Assembly (NCBI GenBank): GCA_028565635.1
Contig: JAOXYB010043226.1
Location: 1 to 12,670 of the forward strand
DNA from: Phoronis ovalis
Taxonomy: Eukaryota > Phoronida > Phoronidae
Direction: 5' to 3'
Length of the DNA: 12,670 nucleotides
In this document: piece after piece, positions 1 through 12,200 of the stretch
Numbering within the stretch: the first letter of the stretch is position 1
How the letters are laid out: every line of letters begins with the position of its first letter
Made by a program: the position numbers and the translations under genes
The notes under the pieces: model-generated
Database searches by the model: none
Seen by the model: only the letters and a program-made list of their open reading frames with translations
What the model was told of the DNA's origin: nothing

Positions 1-91
1 GTGGATGGGCATAAAAAGCAAAAGTATGATGAACTGCATAAGTTATAGATATTAGCCGTGATAGCATTATAAAATTCATCTAGTAACTCAC

Positions 92-297
92 CAAATTTTG
101 CAAGTCCAAAGGTGAGTTTGTCTCTTGGTCAGTCAGTTCAACAGCTATTGCTGGGGACAGGACTGTGTTGACATGAGTATTGTGTACTTTGATGATTGGT
201 TGAATAGCATACTGCCTACTTTGTATGTTAAATGAAGTTGACAAAGTACTCAAGGTTGGTAAGTTTATAACAATAAACTCAAGTTTGTATCCTGAAC
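92..297 (-). CDS. PKHD1L1: PKHD1L1-like exon 21, last in window
   Basis: Residues 1516-1583, phase 1 to phase 0. Acceptor TTACCCAATAG/GT; donor AATTTG/GTGAGT. SGYKLEFIVINLP closes the Ig-like module of exon 20, and FNIQSRQYAIQPIIKV leads into the next segment. The frame runs open for about 32 codons upstream of the acceptor, but that part lacks similarity and breaks the phase. No transmembrane helix or stop codon is reached, so at least one more exon lies beyond position 1. Confidence 0.88.
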
Positions 298-3200
298 CTA
301 TTGGGTAAGAAGTAAGACTGCGTAACATACATGAAACTATAAAATAAGCCTGCCTGCAAAACATGTTTCTTAACACAGGCATGCAGATCAAAGAATTTCT
401 GAAAAATTCTGAATCCTTTTACATTTTTAATAGATGGATAAGATTTTTTTGGTGACAATTTAGATTTAAATTTTTAACTAAAGTTTGCAGAAGAGACACT
501 TATTTGTGTCTTATTGAGTTTCTCTATTTTGTTGCATATATAACTGCACTGTGTACATCTACAGAATCTATCGACACACAGGATTTCTTGTTACAGACAG
601 TAAAAAGTGACATTAACATAAATATCTGAGATTGTTCAAAAACGCTGCAAGCAAATTTAATAAGTTTTATCACAAAATTGACAAAATTTTAGTAGGCTCC
701 CACCTGCAAGACTGATAGCCATAGAGGTGAAATTACACCACCCACCATCAAAGCTGCATGTATGATTACCGACTACGGAAACACCTTGTTTAGAAGTAAT
801 TACTTGTGCTCTAAGCTGCCATGTGGCTCCTCCATAGCCAAGGTGGGTTACCAACTGGCCCTACAATTAGTATAGACACAAATCAATTAAAAAAAATTTC
901 AAATAATGCTTCTTCCTAATTTTTCAATTTACTTGCAGTTAACAAGAAATTTACAAATTGTATAGTAAATCCTTGATGTTTTAATAAAAACATATAATGA
1001 ACTTGCCACATTCCACTGAAATTGTATTGGCAGCCATGAAGCCATGCAAAAATAACATAATTTTAAGTGTGTATATTCAAGAATGGAAAGTAAAACTAAA
1101 TCAGGAAAAGTATACCGACACATCATTAATATATGCATTCATCTTGAACTTGTAGTGTATTCTAGTAACAGTTAGCGTGCCAGCCAATAGACGTTACAGG
1201 GTGAATTGAATGTAGCATACATTTTAAAATGTTTTTTTTGTAATTAATTTAACTTAATAAAATTTTATTGATATACTTCATTTTTTTCAGAGCACATTAA
1301 TTCATAGTGAGGCTGTGCAATAATTTTTTTGCCTCTAATGCTTTTTGCACTGAATAAGGCAAATAAAGTACATGTATACCAATGATTCCCTGTGAGACAT
1401 AAAAATGAGTAAAACTTCAACACACCTCAAAATTTACAATTTTTACTTTAGGCTGTGAAATAAAGGCTTCTCTTTCTTTAGCAGTGGATGGTTGAGTATG
1501 GATGACTAATGATGCAGGGATCAGGTATTCAATAGTGACTGTATCATTACCAATACTACTTGACTGTTGCTGCTGTTGTTCTTCAAGGGCAAGTCTTTCT
1601 GCATAGCTAAACAAGAACAAAAATTAAAATACATTAAAGTGTTACCTACTTTTTATTAGCACTAGAGATTCCTAGTGGAGCAAAAAATAGTGGGCAATAG
1701 AAAAGCCATGCTGGCAGGCATAACCATATTAAGTATTATGGCACTATTGTTAGTAAAAACAGTTCAACACAATTATGTACATTATTCAACTTACGTAAGT
1801 TCACCAAGTGTAGCTGTATAATTAGCAGGGTCTGTGCCATTGAAAGTCTCGTTTGTAGCTCTTATACCACCTGTGGGGTCCAGTGGTGGGGGTACTGGGT
1901 CAGTAACCTGGAAACAGGATTAATACACAATATTACTCCATAGTAAGGGACTGCACCAGTAATTCTTACAATGCTTGATAAGAAAGTCACTTATATAATT
2001 ATCGGATTAAATATAACACAATTTCTTGCAACCATGCACTTAGTCCCATCTTATTGGTTGAGTATCTAAGGGCATCACAACACTGCATTGCCAGTTTTAG
2101 TTTTATTTTGATTTTATCCATGAATTGTCACAAATATGTGAGAGATCAACTGTTTACAGATACAGAAGCTGGATCATAATTTATACACCCAGTCACCAAT
2201 TATAGCGCTGTGCAATGTTTATTAAAAATCTTTCATAAAAGGATCCAAATAATAAAATGAATCTTGCATCCACCTTATCTTGTTTTTCACGAATTTTACA
2301 GCTGGCTAAATTCTGTATGTCTCAAAAAATACCAATGAGTTCACCCCAATTTCTTCTCTTTACAGTTAGGCTAATTTTGCTGGTTCAGAATACAACTGGA
2401 TTCATGACATTTCAGGTCTTGTCAATAATATTATGTGCATCGTAGCTACTATTATATACTTCAGCTCTGCAGTGCTGAGGCTAAAGTCTTTACAAAAATT
2501 TCACTTACCTCAACTGAGTAGACTGTTTGATTTAGTATTTCAACAATGTTTCCCATTTGAGTAGCATTGACAATTTTAGTAACTATAGTTAATAGGTCTT
2601 CATATTCTAATGATGTACCATTAAAACCTTTATATACAGCTAAAAAATAAAATGTTCAAACTATGTCCTGTGTGTTGTAAGTTGTTAATCAAATGTCAAA
2701 CATCAATATAGTCAAATATTTATATAATTAATGGACAGGCATAATATTTTACAGAATCATGCAAAAAGCTGCATAATGCACTAAATTAATTCATTCCGGT
2801 AAAACGTATTTTATATTATTGACACCTACTGGAATTGACTGTAAAAGTTGTGCTTGCAACAGTTGTGTTGTTAGTACTTTGTGATCCGTCACTTTGTGGA
2901 CTGTCAATAGAAGGTTCAGGAGGATTACCGATTTCAACCTGAAACAACAAACATTGCTTTAATCGTTTCATTTCCCTACAATCTTGAGTTGGTGGGTATG
3001 TTGGTAGTGCTTGGCAAAGATAAAGTTTCTTATCAAATTAAATGTCTTCCTTCGAAATAATCACGGTTATGTCTTCCTTCGGTTATGTCTTGCGTAAATT
3101 TGAAGCATCCCAATAAATGCTTAAAATACTTTATTTTAATTCTTTTAGTACATACATTAGTACATACATTAGTACTAATACTATAAATGAAAGTTATACT

Positions 3201-6200
3201 TAAAAAATATCATATACGTTCATTAAAAATATAAACAAACCTGTACTGTTGTTGTATGAACAGCACGCTTCTTCCTTCTTGAGTCTTCTCTTATGACATT
3301 TACAATGCGTATTTGATCTGGCGATATGTCCAACAGAAATGCAATATTACTAATAAGATTCTCTTCAAAGAATTCATCTACAGTCACAGGCTCCAACTCA
3401 AAGGAAACCACAATGACAGGAGCTACACGAATTTCAATGACATCAGGTCCTCTGATTAGCATGTAGATAGTCTGGTATACTCGATCATAATAATTTAATC
3501 CACTGATTTGAGAATCTAATCTTGGTCGTAAATAATCTTCAGGCATACTTGGGTCTGGAGCAAATAATTTGAATTGTCCATCTCTGATATAGGCATTTGT
3601 TGGTGCAATGTAAACACCATTTCGGTATATATCCAATCGTTGAGGTGTAGCATACCACAGACCAAGGGTAATAGCTTGGCTACTGTTAACATTCATTAGA
3701 TGCAGACGTAAAACTTGAGGATTCGTACCTGCAATTAATATGTAAACTAAGTAAAGTTTACCTTCAAATTTTATACTACTAAATTAAAACAGTTAAGAGC
3801 ATTTTATGGAAGTATACTTACTTTATAAGTTACACAAATATACAGATTCTATATAAATAACTGGATTCATACTCTGTCAATAGTATGTAAGTTTACAATT
3901 TTAAATCTAGTATTTTGATTAAAATAAAGACAAAATAAGCCATTTAATCAAGCAGCATTTCAAAAATTGTAACTAAAAACAACATCTAATTATTATCCTT
4001 TAATAAGAATTTGTTTTTGCAAAATCTGCGCCATAAAAAATTGGGTTTGTTTTGGAATTTTTATCTTACAACTTTTGTTATTATATAACAATAAATTCTA
4101 GTACTTTATCAATATTAATATAACCAGACAAACAAAACTCACCAGTAAAATACATGGTATAATTCTTTTGCATTCCAACAATACTATAAAATGTAGAAAT
4201 TCTCTCTTGACATGTATATCCATTACACCAGCCATGGTCCATTGGCCCATTGATCAAATCAATATATCCATCACCAAGGAGTGCTACAGGGGACACACGA
4301 CGTGTTTCTGTGTCATCATCCATGCTTTCAATCACCATCATTTGGTGGTCAATATCATGACATGTAAATGCCTGCCAGCTTGCTTGCCATTGACACTGAT
4401 CATTACGGACAATACCTACAAATATACACATACAATGATTAAATAAATTCCACACATCAGTAGAAACATGAAAAGAACATTTAAATATTTATTCATTGAA
4501 ATAAAAGTATTGACAAAAACAGACCCCAGACCACAGATAGTTTCTTTTATTTTAATAACAATTACTATAATATTCATAAGCAATAAAAATCTAAAACACG
4601 TCTTTAATTTATTTTAATTATCTTTTAAACTATTAGTGATTGCTTAAATTATTAAAGTAATTCATTCCAAGACGTAGCCTACCTCTATGATCTATAACTT
4701 CGTCAACAGGTATTCTGGAACCATCTGGCCTGGTGAGTAACACTTTCGGTATGCGATAATCTCCCAAACCTCTTCTCAGATCTCCATCCCATTCAAATTG
4801 AGACTCGGGTACAATAGTTCCTGGAATGCCATCTCCAATAATACTACCTGATTGGTCAATGATGATTGTTTTCTTGGGGGCATCACAATCCATATCAACA
4901 CAATCTGAAGGATTCACCCACCTAAAGTATAAATAACAGCTATACTTTTATGAACAGCCTTGTATTATTTTTTAAAAAAATAAGTCAAAATAAAATCATT
5001 GGATAAAAACATATAGAATCGTAAAACAGATCAAGTCACTTAAATAAAAAATAGCTCAAGATTATAGATATCGCTGCTTAGATAATTGCAATTTAAAACT
5101 CCAAAACCTATCAAAGTGATAACATAAGAGAACTGATGGCTGATATTAACAAATTCTAATAATTACTTTACTTACTTTTAATTGCTCTTACACATTAATA
5201 GTTTCTATTTAACAATAATTACTTAGTTTTAAATGATCACAATAAACTGTTTCTACTTAATAAATAAGACAAAAAATAGAATCACCATGACCAAATAAAA
5301 TTAACGTTTTGATTTATTTTAAAAAAATTTTAATTTTATTTAGTCATGGTGAATCTATTTTTTTTCTTACTTATTACTATATTTATCTATTACATTGTAG
5401 ATCTGTTTTGCTGGTTAAACTGTTTCTCTATTTCTTTTTACTTCAGTTTCTACTTACTTCAGTTTAGGCCGGTGAATGAAAACTCGATTGTTGAATGGTG
5501 TATTTATAAACTGTACATTATTTGCAGTTAAAGGATGGTTAGAATCAGCGGATTCAGGATTGGTCATAATCGCAAGATCTTGTTTGGAACAAGTGGCATC
5601 AAAATTGGCAAAAACAACATCTATAACAGATAAAAGCACAAAAATCAGCTACAATGACAAAATTGTGCTTTTTTGCATCATCTACTAACAGTGTATTTAA
5701 TCATGATTCTGCTCACCACCAGATAGCATGGTGGTTACAGTAAGTATCTGCCTGCGTCCAGTTAATAAACTCAGTTTGTTTCCATGAAGAATAAATAAAG
5801 CAGTCATAACTACTACAACCTAACAAACCTTTGACTAGTGTCCTTCCACTAATAGCACTGTAACTTTTTGGTAAATGCCATGGATAATGAGGTGCACCAA
5901 CAGGATTAGACAAAAACACTGTCCATGTTATGCCACTTTTACCACCTGTAGAGGTCCTAGGTGCTCTTTGTTGGTTGCTCTGCCATGACGCTTCAGGTTG
6001 TCTATATTCAGAACAGTCAAATCCAGGGCTGGCACCTAAAAAGATGAACACAATAATAAGTGTTTACAAAAAAAAAAAAACAAGTTAGAATTATTCTGAC
6101 TTACGTATAATGTGCATCAATATGTAGCTACATGTTGTCGTGTTTGCCACTGGGCTTTGGTATGTGACATTACATTTGTATAGCTAAAAGGACAAAAGCA

Positions 6201-9200
6201 CCCAAATTACTCATGCTGAAAGGTTATTTCAGAATGAACTCAACTGAGAATCAATTTTTCTTACAAAACATGTGCACCTAAATAAAGGTTTGCTTAGATT
6301 GTCCCTACTTACATGTTTTCCGCTAAGCAGCCTAAATCAAAACCTGCAGGTCATGACAGTTTTTTGACATGTTAAAAGAGCAAGAATTTTGGGCTATCTA
6401 TCTCCATATTGTAACAAACAAGCTTTTATTTGTATATGAACCTTGGTACTAATAAACAAGTTGAAATCTTACCAACAATGAGAGAATCTGTAAGTTCAGC
6501 GAACTTATTTGAAGTCTGATGTGATCTTGCTGTTGGGCCATAGAATAATGGCATAATTCCGACAAAATTATCAGCTAAAACTACATTGGAAATTTCAACA
6601 CTCATGGATGCATCAAAGTAAATTCCATAATCCCAGTTCTTGTAGGATAAGAAATTGGAAATGCGAGTGCATCTGTAGTAAAATAAGTAACAACATTTGT
6701 ACAAAATATCAAATATTCTTTTGTTTTTTTATAAATTGCCACAAATTTTTCAACGTATGAGAAAAAAAATAATATACACTATAATACGGAGTTAAATGGA
6801 GTTTTTATCATTATGGTAGATTTGCCTGTTTCAGTACCATTCAGTCATGTATCAGTTGTAAGAAATATTAGCCATTTAAATATTCATGATCCAATATCAT
6901 TTAATTTCATCTGAAATTAACTGTTGTTCACAAACATGCTAGGAAAAAATATATGTAACAAACACTTACCCTGGTATCCCATCTTTAAATATGTGAACAC
7001 CATGTAAGGCAGAGTGGACAACGTTTCCATAATATCGATCTTCTATTGGAATGCTAGTTTCATCACATGGCTCTCCATCAATATGAAAGCCAATGCGTTC
7101 AGAACCAGCCACTGCATTATTTTGTAATACAATATTTCTACCACGGTTGACCTGGAACATTTTATGACCCTTACATAATGTATATCACTTATTACACTTT
7201 CTAAATACAAATGATGTAATCTGCTGTATTTTTGAAAGATACCATAGATATCAGATTTTAATTAAAATGAGCTCTTGATAAAAAACAGTAAAGATTAAGA
7301 AAATTACACGATTTCCTTGTGCCAGAGTTTAGAATAACAATTCAAAAGAATATTTCCTGTATCCAACACCTTACCTCTATACCAGCATCCCACTTTTCAT
7401 TTTCAGTTTCTCTTCTGTCTTGATAAAGACCAGGGAATACCATCAATGTGACAAGATTATTGATAACACGATGATTGCGGCCTTCGATTATCAATCCTAG
7501 ATCAACAAGTATATTTTTCTTTTAAGTAAATTAAGTCCAGGCAAAAACATAGTACATATAATTATATTTATCAATGGTGATCAGCCTTGTAAATACTTAT
7601 TATTAAATAACAGTGGAATGAAACAATTTAATTACACCACAGCTTTGGCGTTTCTACACTATATTAATGGGGTTTTTCATCAGAAGAAATAAAAAACAGA
7701 TTAAATTTGTTTTGAATATAATGTTGAAAAATAAAATTAAAGAAGTGATCTACTTGTTTTGTTCAGTTTTTCCTTTGTGGAAAATTACAGTACAAATGTA
7801 AATATCAAAGGTATAATTTTGGAAATTTAAGCATTTTCCTTTAGTACGAGGCATGGATTTGATTACCAAGTCAGAACATCAAAGGTTTTCTCTCATTCAT
7901 TAGGGTTGGGTTGGATTGGGTTTGTTCATTACATACTATGGAGCATGAGCAAACATCAAGTTTACTCACAAGCATGTATCACATAATAAAACACCATAAA
8001 AATTAATGGAAAAACAATTTCAAATATTGATTACAAACCTGAGCCAACTGTATGATGTATTACATTATTTTCTATTACCATATCTCTGGCATTGTATAAA
8101 GCTACAGCAGGAGAGAAACCATTATGGAAAGCACATCCTTTTACAAAGGAGGTTGCCTCTTTTGTTGAACGTGTGTCCAAGAAAGAGACGGAATATCGGG
8201 GGTCATATGGAGCATTCCATCCTTCTTGACCAGAACGGAAGAATTCAACATTGGAAATACGAGCTTGACCTTTAAAAGAAATTAAAGTAGTTATATAAAG
8301 AATTTTTTTGAAAAGTAAATTATCCCCCATTCGAGTCTGCCCATTCATAACACAGTAATGTGACAGCATATCTGAGAGGTTTTTGTATTAAAACTGTAAA
8401 CTACAGAACATCTCACTGCATGATGTTTAATTTAAAATTATTAACCATTAAAAGAAAACAGTTTTCTCAAAACGGATAGTTACAGTATGTTTAAGGACTC
8501 ATTGTGACACTGTTATTTGATTATATCTTTCTTTATTAATTTTCCTAATCAAAGCAATAGGCATGTAAAAGTATAATTTTTATTGTTAATGAATCAGAAG
8601 GCAAAGAAAAAAAAAATTCCATGATCTGCAAAACACTGCCTCAAATTTTTGAAACTTTACTTTGACTTTAAAAGTTACGCATTTTCAAAGTTTAAAGGTT
8701 GGGAGAGAAAGTTTTGTAAATAAATATGTAAAGCTCAACTATGCAAAGTTTCAAGTTTGTAGATGAAAGAGTTATTGACCTGTTTTTGAAAATTAAAATT
8801 CAAAAAACATTTTTTCCCACGAAAATGGCTTTTATCAGGTCATATGGCCAAATTTAAACAATATAACCTTAGGAGTTGTAGAATTTAGAATATAAACTTT
8901 TTAAAAATGTATATTTTAATATCTCTAGGCTGAAATAGATATATATATAATTATACACCACTTTTGTATCTAATACCTTATTTTTTTAAAAGGATATTCA
9001 CTTTAATTTGTATTTATATACTTACATGCTATTCCTTGTATTTATGCTTCCTAATACAGTATAATCATTTTGATACACATTATAAGTAATATCAAAACTT
9101 TTGATTGAGCATTCAGGCAAGAGTTCCAGTGCACATACCTGTGTAAAGAATATCATTCATTGAAAAAGATCCCACGAGTAATCGAGCACCAAAGCTTTCA

Positions 9201-12200
9201 TCCCACATATCATCGTACTCTTCTCCAATGATTTTAATATTCCTTGTTAACAATCCAACTTCAGCAGCAATGGTGTATGACATGCCATTGGAGAGTGTGT
9301 ATTCCTCAGCTGTAATAATACAATCACCTTTCAATTCTGTGTGCTAGTTTATTTCACACTGCTACTAGGAATCACAGAATATTTCTTTTGCAATGTTATT
9401 AAAACTTTTAGTAATGATTTGTGTCCAGGCTTTATTAATTTATTTCATGTCAAAACAACAGTGGACACAAATATATTTCACATAGCCTAGCAACTATTAT
9501 CATAAAATACTAAATGCAAATACAACATAGCATAAGCTAGGAGTTAAGAGGTTCATTTACAATAAACCTTATATTGCTACATGTGGACAATAAGAGAAAT
9601 GAATGTACACTATATACTCATGTCTGATTGGTGGGTTATAAGACTAGTAAAACTTGACTAACCAAGATGCTTCCAAGCCAGGGTTCCATTTACACCAATT
9701 GTTTTTCCATCAGCTGATATAGAAGTAATATTAAATGTTTCTGTATGGAATGGTTCAAAATCTGTTGTAGCTATAACAATTTCTTCTCCAACAGCCCAAT
9801 CAGTTTCATCATTGACAACAATAGATGCATCACCAGCATTAGCAGTTGCATTTAACCGAGTCCAATACACGGAGCGAGGTTTGCCATGTAAATCTAATTC
9901 ACCAAAAACACCTACAAAGAACTAGTTAAAATTATGACTACCAAAGAAGTAAATGTTTTTAATATCAAATTTCTATTTCCAGTAAAAGCTAAATTTATTT
10001 AAGAAAACATACATCTTTTGAATTTTCCTGGTCTTCAATAACTATACAATATATTAAGCCTTTGTGAATTAAACTTCTGCAGTACAGTGTTTTTGTACAA
10101 GAGATTTCGGTAATTCCGAGCATTATTATGCGAAAGATGACCAAATGGCAAGGACATAGATGACATTTCAACATTTCTAAAGAGGGTTTACAACCTCTAA
10201 ATCTTACCAATACTTTTGGAACCCATGTTAGGTCCAGCTGGTAATTGAATCTCAGGTGTAAAATGGTTCCCACGAAGCAAAAATTCCAGATTAAACAAAA
10301 ATGGTCTTGTTTCATTATAACCAGCTATTAGTCTACCACCATGCATAAAAATATATGTTGCATTGACAACAAAATCTCTGGTATTGTCAAATTCTAGAGT
10401 ACCATAAATGTACAACTTCTTCATCCATGGTAAGGCCACATCTGCCACCATCCAAGTTCCTACAAATAAGAAATATATTCAGAAATATAACAGCTTTTTA
10501 TGGTACCCTATAAAGTAACATTAGTTCATTTAAATGTTCACAACATTTTTCTGAATTCTAGAAAACAAATGTTTATTTGCAACATGTCAATTTGATTTTA
10601 AAATAATTCTTTAGCACATATTTTTCTAAAATATATAAATATGTGTACGCTGCCTTATATATACTGAACAGTCTATAACTGCAGAACAATGAATTGAGCA
10701 ATTTTGAAAATTCTTCAAGTTACGAAAATACGAAAAATTCAAAATAGTATACCTGGCAGTATCTGAACATTGTCGCCATCTTGTGGAGGTCCAAAAGTAC
10801 CATCACCATAATTCCCCCCCCATCCTTCCTCCACTCCAATCCATGAATCTGCTTCGGACCAGAAGACAGCATCACTGGGACGTCCCTCAGGAGGTACATA
10901 AGGTACAGGAGGAATACAAGCTTCGTAATAACATTGGTAAGCTTTAGGGTAGATGACACGGTCTACAGTCGCCATGGTAGGGTGGTCTCTTTTTCTTCTG
11001 TTGGACATTTTACCAGACACTGAAATAAGATTGTCTTATAATAGCAACAAGTTAAAGCACAGTTAAATGTCCAGCCGCACTGGTGACTTCTAGTGGACTG
11101 AAGTCCCTCACTGTGAAAGACGAATATATATATTTGGCATGATTCTACTAGTGAAGTACATTTATAAGGAATTAATCAAAGAAGTTAAACACAGTTTGGA
11201 AAATGTTTCATTCACCAAAATTAAGTATAAAGACTGAATAATTTCTACTTATTTTAAAATTCACAATTTTTTTATTAATTGCCACATTATGTTGTTTACA
11301 GGGAAATTGTGTGTGAACTATACTATTTATAGTCTAGATTGCTGTGCCTTACCCATGAAGGTAAACCTGTTAGTCTCTTCATCAAAGTGCCAGTCTCCAT
11401 TTACATTGTCAGCGTAAGTAAGGTCAGCTTGACTTCCATTAGAATGTACTCCATTTATCGAAAATGCGTCAATTCTTTGGGTAAAATTATGATTCAACAT
11501 TACATAATCCTGTGGCTCAAAAGCATAGAATTTGGAATTATATGTGATATTTGTTATATGTTCAGAATCCTTAAAATAAAAATTATAGTTATCTGAATCA
11601 ATTAACGTTATCATCCAACCATTAGAATGAGTCATACGTTTTACACGGAAAGGAATTTCGCTAATACCATGTTCATTTGTGAAGAAAGTATTTTTATACA
11701 TTAAAGATGGAGGGGAAGGCTCATTAAAAGCCATTCGATGGAAATTCATGGTTTTGTTGCATATAGCTCCAGGTTCTCCAAAACTCCAATCAGAATGATC
11801 AAAAGTACAGTGAGCAGATGGAAGGTTTGGATTATACGGCAAGACTCGTTTGTCGGGACTGATTTCACTCAAGGTACCATCTAAATCATAAAACCACGTC
11901 TCATGCTCCCAATGGAAATTAGCCTGAAGAATAGAAAACAAATTATTTTGAAGATGTATCGCTTTTCTATGATAAAAACACTTATCATTAACCTGGGTAA
12001 AAACTATTCAAGTTACTTATGCATAAAAAATAAGAACACTTTATCTCATTTCATCAAAAAGTCAACAACATGGTAATACTAAAAAGTATCTGCAGTGATA
12101 TAACATCAATTTTAACATATTAATATTAAATGGTATTCTTTACCTTATTTGTTACATTATAGTATCTAACTCTTTCAAATTGCATGGGAAAGCCGCCATT

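Larger units (their letters stand above)
2939..3240 (-). other. Intron 15 (302 bp)
   Basis: Donor GTTTGT, acceptor TTTCAG, phase 0. It contains the short tandem repeat at 3145-3175 and overlapping direct repeats at 3042-3091. No exon is seen. Confidence 0.8.

Noticed and set aside
929-1138. Minus-strand open frame of 69 codons between exons 19 and 20
   Set aside because: Exons 19 and 20 join directly in phase 0 with family-like sequence; this stretch has no similarity and no matching splice sites.
1564-1580. CAG/CAA run as an expandable microsatellite
   Set aside because: Only five glutamine codons with mixed CAA and CAG interruptions, so it is short and probably stable.
2257-2445. Plus-strand open frame of 62 codons
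   Set aside because: It lies in an intron, is hydrophobic T-rich sequence with no recognisable domain or promoter, and is of a length expected by chance.
5346-5531. Plus-strand open frame rich in Phe, Leu and Tyr
   Set aside because: It starts in the inverted-repeat arm and runs through polypyrimidine intron sequence into the antisense of exon 12. It looks like a membrane protein only because of T-rich codons.
5621-5648. Upstream acceptor TTGTAG for exon 12 (exon starting at 5648)
   Set aside because: With the phase-1 donor of exon 11 it shifts the frame and hits a stop. The inner acceptor TTATAG fits phase and alignment.
5713-5828. Extending exon 11 to the GTGAGC donor at 5716
   Set aside because: It would leave in phase 2, and no acceptor nearby joins exon 12 in frame: both candidate acceptors give an immediate or early stop. 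The GTTTGT donor restores the family pattern.
8006-8275. Plus-strand open frame opposite exon 7
   Set aside because: A shadow of the beta-helix exon on the other strand. The same applies to the plus-strand frames opposite exons 2, 12 and 14, and the alternative minus-strand frames over exons 3 and 4.
11416-11428. RNA gene or CRISPR signal anywhere in the window
   Set aside because: I found no tRNA-like cloverleaf, rRNA stretch or regular spaced repeat. The coordinates given are only a placeholder within an exon where short repeated words are coding.
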